From positions 1 through 36,916 of the forward strand of contig CABSDC010000015.1 in NCBI GenBank assembly GCA_902476295.1: a stretch of DNA of 36,916 nucleotides. The letters are read 5' to 3'. Origin of the DNA: SFTJ01 sp905210415. GTDB taxonomy: Bacteria; Bacteroidota; Bacteroidia; Bacteroidales; Muribaculaceae. Within the stretch, counting starts at the first letter, position 1. The number at the start of each line of letters is the position of its first letter. Positions 24,602 through 33,688 of this stretch are shown here, in pieces. Both the position numbers and the translations under genes were made by a program. The notes under the pieces are model-generated. The model had not been told where the DNA came from, did not search any database, and worked only from the letters and a program-made list of their open reading frames with translations.

Positions 24602-27100
24602 TTATTTGATAACCATCTTCACCACTTTGGCAGCGCCTCTGCCCACGGCTTTCACCACATAGACGCCAGGTGCCAATTGTGGCGAGAATGAAGCCACACC
24701 ACCTGCCATTTGCAAATGGAGATTCTTCACAATTTTACCCGAAAGGTCAAATATGCACAAGTTCACATCGTCGGCAGCCTGTGCACTCACATAGATGGTG
24801 CCATTGCCATCGCTATACACACTTACCTCGCTGTCGTCGGCGCCAACGGCTCCTATTCCAGATGTTGCATGTTGATAAGCCGCATACAATCGCTGTGTGA
24901 TAGTGTTAGCACCGCTCACATATCCAGCACCTGGATGCACACCATACTTGATTGACTTAAGTGTCATTGGGAAGTTAACAAGGTCGGCACGGTCAGCCAA
25001 GTAATCCAGAATATCATATCTATAATGACCTGCTTCTACAGGGTCTACATTAAATCTTATCACGTTCTCGGCATTGTTCATAAGCGAACGCACATCTGCC
25101 TCAACGTAAGTCAATCGTGTAGAGGTAGATAAGTCGAGCACTACGCTATCAGGAAGACTATAGAATGTAACATCTTTTGTGAGAGTGATGGTTGCTCTAC
25201 GCTTGCCACCATACGAATAGTCGATCTTACCATCTGCCGAGAGAGTTGCATCAGCCGAGAGGTTTGCGCTTTTCACGGTCCAGCCATCCCACCCCTGCAT
25301 CATCTGAGGTTGTGGAGCCACCTCCACCTTCACGGTGTTTTCATACGTTTTTCCTCCCAAAGCACCAATTATCTTTGTTGTGCCTTCTTTCAAGCCGCGC
25401 AACACGCCATCCTTGATTTCAGCAACCGATGCATCCTCCACAGTCCAATCGAAACGAGCCGCGTCGTACTTCAGTGTTTCGCCGTTCATCTCAGTGGTGA
25501 TTTCTATCGGATAGCTACGATAAGTGTCGAGAAGTATCAATGGCTTAATGCGCATCGAGAAGTCGAGGTTGCGCACCTCAATAGGAGCAGTCACCTCAGC
25601 ATCGCCATAATGGGCTGTGATAGTGCCGTAGCCAAAGTTTCCACCTACCTCAATTTTCGAGCCGTCGGCCGATGGTTTACCCACATTTTCAGAGCAGGTA
25701 TATGTCACGCCCTCAAGGCCATCAACTATCAATTCACCATATTTATTATAACCCAGCACCTTAGGAGCGATTGTATAATATATTGGTGACGACACGTTCA
25801 CATCGTCGAAAGCAATCTTAGTCACCACGTCGGCATCTTCTTCTGGCGCAATAGAGAATAGCATCAAGCCATTTGCCACAGCACGAGGGTTCACCTCAGT
25901 GGTCTTATTGATTACCGAGCCATCTACCATCATCTGTGCAGAGCCACCAGCATCGTTGTTCGACACATTCCACACGTCTGGGCAAAGGAATTTAAGCAGA
26001 TTGCACATAACAGTTGTTGAGCAACCCACCGAACGACCATACAATGGATGGTTTGACATATCTATCACTATCATATACAGCTTTGTGCCATCGGCATTGT
26101 TGCCATAAGCGCATCGTGAGTAGGTCATTGAGTTGTAGCCCTCGTCGGTGTTGCGCTCAGTGAGTTGGCCGTGCAGCATCACCCACGCATTGCCTTCTAC
26201 CATGTTCGATACCTGAACAGGAGTTTTGTCATCTTCTTTTAAAGCCATCCAGTAGTTGTTGAACGTCACCTCGTCGCCAGCCGACAGTTTAGCAAGTTCA
26301 GCCTTATAAGCGCCATCCCCAACCAAGCAGGCATCATATTCGCCAAGCACCTGATCATTGGCATCAATCTTCACATCAGCAACCACAAATTTCACATCCT
26401 TTGCAGTCTGCCAACGTTCGCCCGCCTTCAGGTTAAGGAACACATAATTGCAGTTGGCCACCGCATAAAACTTATGATCGCGTCCCACAGCTTTGTTAAA
26501 CAAAGCCAATTGGCCAGCAGCAACACGCTTATTCACCTGTATCACCTCTTGACGAGAAGAAAACTTACTGCTGCTCACATAGCCGAACCATTGGTGAGGG
26601 CCAATATGCACACGGTTGTTAACATCTATAATAGTTGCCGATGTGCGGCTTGGACCACCATTCCACGAGTCGGCCGATGTATTTGTATTCAAAAATATAG
26701 TGTCATTCACCACTTCGCCGCCAAAAGCCGAGCCAAGCATCCAATCCTTATATGGGGTATTGGCAGTCACGCACCAGAATGCGCCATTGCAACCGGCAAT
26801 AGGTTTCTTGCCAGCACTTTTCTGTCGCTTATAGGCATTTGCCAAAGTTTCTGTTTTACCGAGGCGGTTGTAGGCCTGATTGGTTTCCACTCTATTGTTT
26901 CCGTTTTGCATATCCACTTCAAGCACATAAGCATTCATTGGATATTCCGGCAATCTCACACGCGTGTGGACAATGCCAGGACCTACTTGACGACGCATTA
27001 TAGTGTCTACTTCATACACTCTTCCATCTAATGAAACTTGTCCATGTGCAAAAGCCGTAAACAGCATCGTAATGAGCAGTATAAAACAAGATTTCTTCAT
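24602..27100 (-). CDS. Divergent phosphodiester glycosidase (NAGPA-like) with Ig and carbohydrate-binding-like domains, T9SS-like tail
   Basis: The 832-residue protein starts the minus-strand operon. A signal peptide (FAHGQ) is followed by VYEVDTIMRRQVGPG, which closely parallels EYAVDTLKHCQIGPG in the NAGPA protein at 6980-8665. Family motifs are present but altered: AGCNGAFW (Asn105), SRCAYG (about 328-333), VIDMSNH (Asp347) in place of VDGR, and NNDAGGSAQM (Asp383-Ser387) in place of DGGGSS. Catalysis may be preserved, since Asn, Asp and the GGS loop remain. After about residue 430 there is an Ig-like domain (YNKYGELIVDG), a BIG_2-like domain (VAEIKDGVLRGLKEGTTKI), a galactose-binding-like beta-sandwich (about 605-755) and a T9SS-like tail (IFDLSGKIVKN... 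VVKMVIK). It is 66 bases ahead of the GHL10 gene. The domain set fits an enzyme anchored on a polymer such as a wall glycopolymer; the substrate is inferred. Confidence 0.85.
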   Translation of the reverse strand: MKKSCFILLITMLFTAFAHGQVSLDGRVYEVDTIMRRQVGPGIVHTRVRLPEYPMNAYVLEVDMQNGNNRVETNQAYNRLGKTETLANAYKRQKSAGKKPIAGCNGAFWCVTANTPYKDWMLGSAFGGEVVNDTIFLNTNTSADSWNGGPSRTSATIIDVNNRVHIGPHQWFGYVSSSKFSSRQEVIQVNKRVAAGQLALFNKAVGRDHKFYAVANCNYVFLNLKAGERWQTAKDVKFVVADVKIDANDQVLGEYDACLVGDGAYKAELAKLSAGDEVTFNNYWMALKEDDKTPVQVSNMVEGNAWVMLHGQLTERNTDEGYNSMTYSRCAYGNNADGTKLYMIVIDMSNHPLYGRSVGCSTTVMCNLLKFLCPDVWNVSNNDAGGSAQMMVDGSVINKTTEVNPRAVANGLMLFSIAPEEDADVVTKIAFDDVNVSSPIYYTIAPKVLGYNKYGELIVDGLEGVTYTCSENVGKPSADGSKIEVGGNFGYGTITAHYGDAEVTAPIEVRNLDFSMRIKPLILLDTYRSYPIEITTEMNGETLKYDAARFDWTVEDASVAEIKDGVLRGLKEGTTKIIGALGGKTYENTVKVEVAPQPQMMQGWDGWTVKSANLSADATLSADGKIDYSYGGKRRATITLTKDVTFYSLPDSVVLDLSTSTRLTYVEADVRSLMNNAENVIRFNVDPVEAGHYRYDILDYLADRADLVNFPMTLKSIKYGVHPGAGYVSGANTITQRLYAAYQHATSGIGAVGADDSEVSVYSDGNGTIYVSAQAADDVNLCIFDLSGKIVKNLHLQMAGGVASFSPQLAPGVYVVKAVGRGAAKVVKMVIK

Positions 27101-27284
27101 TTTTTTGTTGATTAATTGTATAGGTTTATGTGATTAAAAAATATTATCGCAATTTATTGTTAAAATTCTTTGGAAAGTTAGTAAACATATTTTATAAATA
27201 CGTCAAACCCGCAGTACAATTATACATCTTTAACATATATTCAACTTTTATTACATACCACTATAGTATCCTTGCATTTGCTTC

Positions 27285-27302
27285 GCTTGCGCATACGCAA
27301 GC
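27285..27302. repeat. Perfect inverted repeat between the divergent operons
   Basis: GCTTGCG, loop CATA, CGCAAGC is a perfect 7-bp inverted repeat in otherwise AT-rich sequence. No T-run follows on either strand, so it is not an intrinsic terminator. It lies about 185 bases from the start of the minus-strand operon and about 130 bases upstream of the SusC -7 box, a reasonable place for a regulator that serves both operons. Confidence 0.5.
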
Positions 27303-27418
27303 ATATAATGTGTAAAACTCTCTCCCTCTAACCGACCTCACAAAGCGACCAAAACAAAAGGCGATATTTTGTTAACTTACATTAACTTTTATACTATCTT
27401 TTTTACAAATAATAGTAG

Positions 27419-27426
27419 TACATTTG
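27419..27426 (+). promoter_or_regulatory. Putative -7 promoter box of the second SusC operon
   Basis: TACATTTG fits the Bacteroidetes TAnnTTTG box exactly. A clear TTTG -33 partner is missing; only a T-run at 27399-27404 is near the expected place, which often marks a promoter needing an activator. The predicted start near 27433 gives a leader of about 88 bases. Confidence 0.5.
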
Positions 27427-27440
27427 CATTTACTAATAAT

Positions 27441-27480
27441 GTTAAGACCAATTACGCAATAAACCAATTGGACAATTAAC
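27441..27480 (+). promoter_or_regulatory. Imperfect leader hairpin of the second SusC mRNA
   Basis: GTTAAGACCAATT (27441-27453) can pair with AATTGGACAATTAAC (27466-27480) with a small bulge and one mismatch. As in the first SusC operon, it lies directly after the predicted transcription start. It is AT-rich and weaker than the hairpin at 21-49. Confidence 0.35.
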
Positions 27481-27520
27481 GTAAACCTTTAGGATTCATT
27501 TTTTTTAACTATTTATTAAT

Positions 27521-30500
27521 ATGAAGAAACAGCTATTGCTAATCTTATTCTCCTTACTTGCGGTGGCTGGTTATGCTCGTGTTATCACGGGTACCGTAAT
27601 CTCTGAAAGCGACAAAGAACCTATCATTGGCGCATCAGTGATCATCAAAGGCACCCAACGCGGCGTAGCTACCGACCTCGACGGTAATTTCTCGCTTGAG
27701 GTTAAGGACGGCGACATCCTATGCATTACAAATGTGGGTATGTTGCCACAAAACGTGAAAGTGGGCACTCAACAATCTCTCACCATCGTGATGAAAGACA
27801 ACGCTCAAGTGCTGGGCGAAGTGGTTGTGACTGCCATGGGACAAACCCAAGAGAAGAAGAAACTGAATTTCGCAGTTCAATCTCTCGATTCCAACGAAAT
27901 CACTGCAGGTGTGTCAAACAACTTGGCAAGCACCTTGCAAGGTAAGGTTTCTGGTCTGCAAATCATGAGCACTGGTGGTTCACCTAATGCTTCTCAGACC
28001 ATCCAAATCCGTGCTATTTCGTCAATCAACACATCTCAAAACAACGAACCTCTGATTATCATCGATGGTGTGCCTGTTCGCGGTGGCGGTTCTTCGCTCA
28101 GCGACATCAACCCTAACGATATTCAGACAATGTCGGTGCTTAAGGGTGCTGCCGCTTCTGCCCTTTACGGTCAGGAAGCTGCCAATGGTGTAATCATGAT
28201 TGTCACCAAGAGCGGTAAGGACGGCAAACTCCAAGTTACTGCCAACGCTACTCTCGAAGTATCAAACGCTACACGCGTGCCTAAGATTCAATCATCTTAC
28301 GCTCCTGGTACTAAGGGCTTCTATGTAGAAAACGCTGGTGGTGGCGGCTGGGGTGCTCCTTTGGCTGCTGGCGAAAACACCTACGACAACGTGGGCGACT
28401 TCCTTAAGACTGGCTTCCTCCAAAAGTACGACGTATCGATGACCGGTGGTACTGAAAAGGCCAACGCTTATGCTTCTGTTTCTTATCAGAAGAACGAAGG
28501 TATCGTACCTAAGGACTACAAAGACCAAATCAACGCTTTCTTCAAGGGTCAATTCAACCCTTCTGACAAAGTGAAGATCCAACTCACTTCAAGCTTCAAG
28601 GAAAGCACCGCTCGCGGATTTGGCAATGCTATGTCTACCGTTTACGGCTGGGGTATCAACAAGAACATGTCGGACTACCAAACCCTTGAAGGTTATCCTA
28701 ACTGGGCTTGTCGCTACGACAACTGGGACAACGTGCTTCCAGAAAACAAGATCTCTGCCACAGTATCTCCTTACTTCGGACGCTACAGAGACCGCAGCGA
28801 AACCACAAGCACACGCATCATGCTCAACGGCCAAATCTCTTACGAACCTATCAAGGACCTCGTGTTCACAGGTAAGGTAAGCTACGATAAGGGCTACTCA
28901 ATGTATGACTCTGCTGTTGCTCCTCGCTTCCGCGAAAGCGACTTCGAAGACCCTAAGGCTTCATTCCTCGCCGACTATGCATTTAAGTTCGGTTCTTACA
29001 CATTCCAACCATCACGTTCTGAACGCTTCAACGCCCAATTCCTCGCTACTTATCAACGCGAATTGTTCCGCGACCTCAACGTGAACGTATTGTTCGGTAT
29101 CGACTGGTCTAACTACAAGTCACTCAGCGCACAAATGGCTGGTCAGAGATTTATGCTCGAAGGAGACTTCTACAGTTTCCAAAACATCGACCCAAGCACA
29201 TTCACCAATTCACAATCGTCGGGCTACTATATGTATCTCACACACAACAATTGGAACAAGTTTGGCTACTTCGGCGAATTGCGATTTGACTATCGCGGCA
29301 TCGCACAAGTGTCGGTGACTGGCCGTCTCGACGGTTCTTCTACATTGCGTCAAGTAGACTGCACATACTTCTACCCATCAGTGACTGGTGGTCTTATCTT
29401 CTCAGAACTCTTCCACTTGCAAAACAACTGGTTCTCTTACGGTAAGATTCGTGGTAACTGGGCTAAGGTTGGTAAGAGCTGTACTCCTTACAAGTTCTCT
29501 GACACATTCAAGAACTGGTCAACATTCCCTGACGGTGGTTGGGGTAACGACCCTACAGTAGGTAAGGCACTCAACCTCGAACCTGAAATGACATCATCTT
29601 GGGAAATCGGTGCCGACCTCCGATTCTTCAAGAGCCGCACTCGCTTGGATATCGCTTACTATTCTACCACTGTTGACAACCAAATCGTGACAGTGCGTGT
29701 ATCTCCAGCTGCTGGTCAGATTCTTCAAACCCGCAACGAAGGTAGTGTAGAAAACTACGGTATTGAAGCTACTCTTGCTCAAGATATCTTCAAGACAAAA
29801 GATTTCGATTGGACTGTTACAGCCAACTTCTCGCTCAACCGCGGTAAGGTGAAGTCATTGCCTGACCAAATCAAGCAAATCGACGGCACAAACTACGGTG
29901 GTATCTATCCTACAGCATTCCTCGGTGGCTCTACCACAGGTATCACTGGTAAGGATTACGTACGCGACCCAGAAGGCAACGTAGTATGTAACGAAAACGG
30001 CTATCCAACGGTTAACACCTCTAAGCAACTCTATATCGGTAACCGCGAACCAGACTTCATGCTTGGTCTTGGCTCTAACTTCCGTTATCGCGACCTCACA
30101 GTAGGATTCCTCTTCGACGGTCGCTGTGGAGGCGATGTTGTTAACATCACTGGCTCAAGCCTCATCTCAAATGGCCAACACCACTTGCTCGACAAATATC
30201 GCAACCGCGAAGTAGTATTTAAGGGCGTTGTGGCTAACGGTGACGGCACTTACTCACCTAACACCACTCCTATCATCCTCGACCAGAACTTTATCAACAC
30301 TTACTTCTATCCAGTGTCATCAAACTTCATCGAGGACGGTTCTTACATTCGCTTGAGCTATGTGACTGTAGGTTACGACCTTTCTAAACTGCTCGCTAAG
30401 GGCTGCCCAGTAAGAGGCCTCAACATCACCCTCACTGGCCGCAACCTCTTCTTGCTCACCAAGTATTCTGGCTCAGACCCACAAGTATCTGAATCTGGCA

Positions 30501-30589
30501 GCTCTTACGGTTCTGGTTCAGGTGGTTTCGACCGCTACGGTGTGCCTAAGACACGCAGTTTCAACGTCTCAGTGAAAGCAACATTCTAA
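27521..30589 (+). CDS. SusC-like TonB-dependent outer-membrane transporter
   Basis: The 1022-residue protein is an intact SusC/RagA family transporter. A signal peptide (MKKQLLLILFSLLAVAGYA) is followed by a carboxypeptidase-regulatory-like domain (about 21-95; TGTVISESDKEPIIGASV), a TonB-box-like GEVVVTAMG, and the plug with NEPLIIIDGVPV and MSVLKGAAASALYG. The barrel runs to the C-terminal KTRSFNVSVKATF, ending in Phe as outer-membrane proteins do. Arg164 (IQIRAISS) stands at the position occupied by TGA in the first SusC of this window. Codons ending in T or G (GGT, GCT, AAG) are more common here than in the first SusC, which suggests stronger expression. The partner SusD gene starts 26 bases downstream. 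The imported ligand is likely a product of the adjacent divergent hydrolase operon, by position only. Confidence 0.97.
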   Translation: MKKQLLLILFSLLAVAGYARVITGTVISESDKEPIIGASVIIKGTQRGVATDLDGNFSLEVKDGDILCITNVGMLPQNVKVGTQQSLTIVMKDNAQVLGEVVVTAMGQTQEKKKLNFAVQSLDSNEITAGVSNNLASTLQGKVSGLQIMSTGGSPNASQTIQIRAISSINTSQNNEPLIIIDGVPVRGGGSSLSDINPNDIQTMSVLKGAAASALYGQEAANGVIMIVTKSGKDGKLQVTANATLEVSNATRVPKIQSSYAPGTKGFYVENAGGGGWGAPLAAGENTYDNVGDFLKTGFLQKYDVSMTGGTEKANAYASVSYQKNEGIVPKDYKDQINAFFKGQFNPSDKVKIQLTSSFKESTARGFGNAMSTVYGWGINKNMSDYQTLEGYPNWACRYDNWDNVLPENKISATVSPYFGRYRDRSETTSTRIMLNGQISYEPIKDLVFTGKVSYDKGYSMYDSAVAPRFRESDFEDPKASFLADYAFKFGSYTFQPSRSERFNAQFLATYQRELFRDLNVNVLFGIDWSNYKSLSAQMAGQRFMLEGDFYSFQNIDPSTFTNSQSSGYYMYLTHNNWNKFGYFGELRFDYRGIAQVSVTGRLDGSSTLRQVDCTYFYPSVTGGLIFSELFHLQNNWFSYGKIRGNWAKVGKSCTPYKFSDTFKNWSTFPDGGWGNDPTVGKALNLEPEMTSSWEIGADLRFFKSRTRLDIAYYSTTVDNQIVTVRVSPAAGQILQTRNEGSVENYGIEATLAQDIFKTKDFDWTVTANFSLNRGKVKSLPDQIKQIDGTNYGGIYPTAFLGGSTTGITGKDYVRDPEGNVVCNENGYPTVNTSKQLYIGNREPDFMLGLGSNFRYRDLTVGFLFDGRCGGDVVNITGSSLISNGQHHLLDKYRNREVVFKGVVANGDGTYSPNTTPIILDQNFINTYFYPVSSNFIEDGSYIRLSYVTVGYDLSKLLAKGCPVRGLNITLTGRNLFLLTKYSGSDPQVSESGSSYGSGSGGFDRYGVPKTRSFNVSVKATF

Positions 30590-30615
30590 CAAACACAGCA
30601 GATTATTTTTGAATT

Positions 30616-32535
30616 ATGAATAAACTTAAATATATATTCGCATCATTAGCCATCTGCCTCGCTGCCACCAGCTGCACCGATATGCTTGACGACAACGTCA
30701 ATCCAGACACCGCTCACGAGGTGACTATGCAGACCGGTCTGCCAGTAGTGGTATTCTATGCACAACAGGCCACCTACGACCACGCTGAGTATTACTCATA
30801 TCTGTCGCAGTGCCTCACCACCACAGGCAAGAGCGCAATTGGCACCTACTCTTACAAGAGCGAGTGGGAATTCCTCACTATGAACCGTCACCCACAATGG
30901 CGCCGTCACTTCTATGACATAGGCACCAATGTGAACAACCTTATTGCCAATGCTCAAGCAGCTAAATCTTACAACTACGAACTCATCGCTCGCACAGTGA
31001 GACTGCTTTCTACTCAATTGGCAGTGGATATGTTTGGTGATATGCCTCTTACTAATGCATATAAGTCAAACAACCCTACTTACGACAACGAAGGAACTAT
31101 CTACGACTGGATGTTCCGCGAAATCGATGCCCTTATCGCTGATTTCGAGAACCCAGAATACACCAAGAACGCAAGCAACCAACGCATCGACACGGCTCAA
31201 GACCGTCTCTACGGTGGCGACCTCGAAAAGTGGAAAGGTCTTGTGTATGCCATCAAGGCTCGTCTGCTCCTTCGCAACATTCCTAACATCGACACTTCAG
31301 CTGCAACTTGCCAAAAGATAATCGACGCTGCCGACGCTGCTATCAACCAATGGCGCAAGGGCGACCTTCTCTACGGCTCATGGTTTGGCAACGAACCTCG
31401 CTACAACTTCGATGGCGGAACAAACGAACAAAACAACGTGTGGAGTGCTGCACAACCTATCATCAACTCTTGGGAATCGCGCAAGAACATGCTTGATAGC
31501 GCAGTTCCTTCTAAGTTCTTCCTCTACGACTGCATGGGATTGCTCGGTATGGGTACAACCCTCGAAGGTGTATACAACGGCGAATTCTCAACCAGCAAGG
31601 AAGGCTTCAGCAACGACCCTCGTGTGGCATTGCTTATGATTGCTCGCAAAGGTCCTGAAGGCGATGCTTCTGTGCGCATGCGTTCACTCGAGAACAACAT
31701 CGGTTGCGGTACTTCTTATAAGACCGACCACTTCCCAAGCCTCTATATGGGTGCTTACGCTGGCTCAAACAAAGGCGCTGGCTACAACCCTATCTTCACT
31801 ATGGAAGAGCTCTACTTCATCAAGGCTGAGGCTGAATATTGGAAGGGCAACAAGCAAGCTGCTTGCCAACTCTCTAAGGAAGCTACTCAAAACAACATCC
31901 AACGTCACCTCGACTTCTTCTTGAGCGAATACCCTAACAGCAACTACAACGAAAAGGTTGACGACAAATATCCAGGCAACTCTGTTGATGGCAAGCCTGG
32001 CTTCTGCACTGCTGAAGAATGGAATGCTCAAATCGATGCTTTCCTCAACAACAAGGAATACTACATCATCAAGCGTGGCAAGAAGATTGTCTATGTTCGT
32101 CCAGTTACCGAACGCGGCAACAACCACTGGTTCTTCGAGGAAGCAAACTTCTCACTCTACGACCTCATGACCCAGAAGTACATCGCTATGTATTTGCAAC
32201 CTGAGCAATTCACCGATTTGCGCCGTTATCACTTCTCTAACAAGCGCAACAACTATGGCATCGGCGACGCCAACGAAATCGTTTACCAAAACTTGCGACG
32301 CCCTTACAACTTGTATGCTGCTTATTGGATCGACGGTCTTACCGACGAACAAAAGGAGAACCTCTGGGTGCAACGCATTCCTCAAGACCCTGACACTGAA
32401 GGCAAATACAACCGCGCCGAATTGGAACGCCTTGGCGCTTACAACAACTACAAGTGGTTGCAAAAGCCTCTCATCTGGGCTCACGCTCGTGGCGAAGTAT
32501 CATCTCTCACTGAGGGTTCTATCTTGTCGAAATGA
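30616..32535 (+). CDS. SusD-like outer-membrane lipoprotein
   Basis: The 639-residue protein has a lipoprotein signal ending in AATSC (Cys20) and continues TDMLDDNVNPDTAH. The helical core includes LIARTVRLLSTQLAVDMFGDMPL and, further on, MEELYFIKAEAEYWKGN, both of the SusD/RagB type. The N-terminus and order of segments are closer to the SusD-like_2 subgroup than to the classical form of the SusD at 3168-4928, so the two pairs belong to different clades. The C-terminal part, with RDLM-type helices (LYDLMTQKYIAMYLQPEQF) and FTDLRRYHF, is also characteristic. It directly follows its SusC partner and is 52 bases ahead of a further lipoprotein gene. It ends with TGA, which shows that TGA is a normal stop codon in this genome. 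Confidence 0.93.
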   Translation: MNKLKYIFASLAICLAATSCTDMLDDNVNPDTAHEVTMQTGLPVVVFYAQQATYDHAEYYSYLSQCLTTTGKSAIGTYSYKSEWEFLTMNRHPQWRRHFYDIGTNVNNLIANAQAAKSYNYELIARTVRLLSTQLAVDMFGDMPLTNAYKSNNPTYDNEGTIYDWMFREIDALIADFENPEYTKNASNQRIDTAQDRLYGGDLEKWKGLVYAIKARLLLRNIPNIDTSAATCQKIIDAADAAINQWRKGDLLYGSWFGNEPRYNFDGGTNEQNNVWSAAQPIINSWESRKNMLDSAVPSKFFLYDCMGLLGMGTTLEGVYNGEFSTSKEGFSNDPRVALLMIARKGPEGDASVRMRSLENNIGCGTSYKTDHFPSLYMGAYAGSNKGAGYNPIFTMEELYFIKAEAEYWKGNKQAACQLSKEATQNNIQRHLDFFLSEYPNSNYNEKVDDKYPGNSVDGKPGFCTAEEWNAQIDAFLNNKEYYIIKRGKKIVYVRPVTERGNNHWFFEEANFSLYDLMTQKYIAMYLQPEQFTDLRRYHFSNKRNNYGIGDANEIVYQNLRRPYNLYAAYWIDGLTDEQKENLWVQRIPQDPDTEGKYNRAELERLGAYNNYKWLQKPLIWAHARGEVSSLTEGSILSK

Positions 32536-32587
32536 TAAAAACCACAAAGAATTTTCAACAATATAATTTATTTAGAAATAAAATATT

Positions 32588-33664
32588 ATGAAATCATATA
32601 ACAAAATAGCTCTTTTAGCAGCAGGCTTGTTCTTGGCTACATCTTGCGATGTCAACGACCCGTTTGCCGACAAGATGGACATCGGACAAGTGCTGCCTAC
32701 CACTTCTTGGGAGCTGTCGAGCACAGTGTGCAAGGCTGGCGAAGAAGCTTCGTTCTTGGCAAAGTACTACACCACTGCCAAGGATGCATCTATCGACCAC
32801 TGCGAAGTATGGGCAATGATCACCAGCACTGAAAGTGCCGCTGCTACACAGAAGTTAATCTCTTCTCCTACTTATGCACAAACCGTCAACGAGGAAGACA
32901 CAGTGCGCGGCTATCACATGCTTCGCAGCTATCCTCACAGCATGGCAACTCTTGAAGGCACCGAGTATCACCTCAATGCCACATTCCCTACATCAGCCAC
33001 TCTTAGCCCTATCAAGTGGGATTCTCCTGCCAACTGGGACCAAGAGAAGTTCGATATGTATTATCCTGCCGACTTCCAAGCAAAGTTCTGCGCTAAGATG
33101 GTAGATTACCTCACTGCCGACAGCACCTATCTGAAGGGTCTTCGCCAATTGTATATCAACTATGCTTACACTAAGGAACAAATCGACGCTGTGAATGCTA
33201 AGTATCCTAACCTTCAACCTCTGCCTTTCTCTGACTCAGAAGAAAAGGGCCAAACCAAGGGTGACCTCTGGTTTGAACCAGACACTAAGGTTATCGACCA
33301 CTACTACTACACTACCCTTGAGGGCAGCGTGACTGTAGAACACGAAATCGCTACTAAGGCCGATGCTCCTTCTGACATCGCTCCAGAGAAGATCTACCCA
33401 GTATATAAGGCCCCTCACTGGATTTTCTGCCGCTACAGCGACGACACCGGTGGTGCAGTGACAAGCGTTCGTCACGAATACATGCCTTTGTGGAAAGAAC
33501 TCGCTGAGCTTGTGCCTTTCACAGCATGGATCTACGACAGCAGCAACAAGGTGTATGCGATATCATTCAACCGTGCTTATTCGCTCAAGCCTAAATTTAA
33601 GGTAGTCGACACCAAGGGTAAGATTGGTACAGACACCGAAACTAAGTCAATCGAACTCAACTAA
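32588..33664 (+). CDS. Lipoprotein of unknown function in SusE/SGBP position
   Basis: The 358-residue protein has a lipoprotein signal ending in LATSC (Cys20), followed by DVNDPFADKMD. Residues about 35-130 look like an Ig-type beta-domain (SSTVCKAGEEASFLAKYYT). The middle contains YPADFQAKFCAKMVDYLTAD and TYLKGLRQLYINYAYTKEQID, which are helical, and the C-terminal third is beta-rich again with APHWIFCRYSD and YSLKPKFKVVDTKG. I do not recognise a named family. Its place directly after SusCD is where surface glycan-binding proteins are usually encoded, and the lipid anchor fits, so a ligand-binding role on the outer membrane is likely by context only. The next gene begins 24 bases after its stop. 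Confidence 0.85.
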   Translation: MKSYNKIALLAAGLFLATSCDVNDPFADKMDIGQVLPTTSWELSSTVCKAGEEASFLAKYYTTAKDASIDHCEVWAMITSTESAAATQKLISSPTYAQTVNEEDTVRGYHMLRSYPHSMATLEGTEYHLNATFPTSATLSPIKWDSPANWDQEKFDMYYPADFQAKFCAKMVDYLTADSTYLKGLRQLYINYAYTKEQIDAVNAKYPNLQPLPFSDSEEKGQTKGDLWFEPDTKVIDHYYYTTLEGSVTVEHEIATKADAPSDIAPEKIYPVYKAPHWIFCRYSDDTGGAVTSVRHEYMPLWKELAELVPFTAWIYDSSNKVYAISFNRAYSLKPKFKVVDTKGKIGTDTETKSIELN

Positions 33665-33688
33665 CACATGCCAAAGAATTCATTCATT

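Larger units (their letters stand above)
27101..27520 (+). other. Divergent intergenic control region
   Basis: This 420-base AT-rich stretch separates the minus-strand hydrolase operon from the plus-strand SusCD operon and must contain both promoters. I can support a -7 box and a leader hairpin for the plus side and a palindrome at 27285-27302. No convincing minus-strand promoter stands out; TATAATTG at 27224-27217 (minus) is a weak candidate whose -33 partner is badly spaced. No gene is visible. Confidence 0.75.

Noticed and set aside
27130..27315. 61-codon frame in the divergent spacer
   Set aside because: AT-rich, GTG start, no recognisable motif, and it covers the palindrome and likely control sites.
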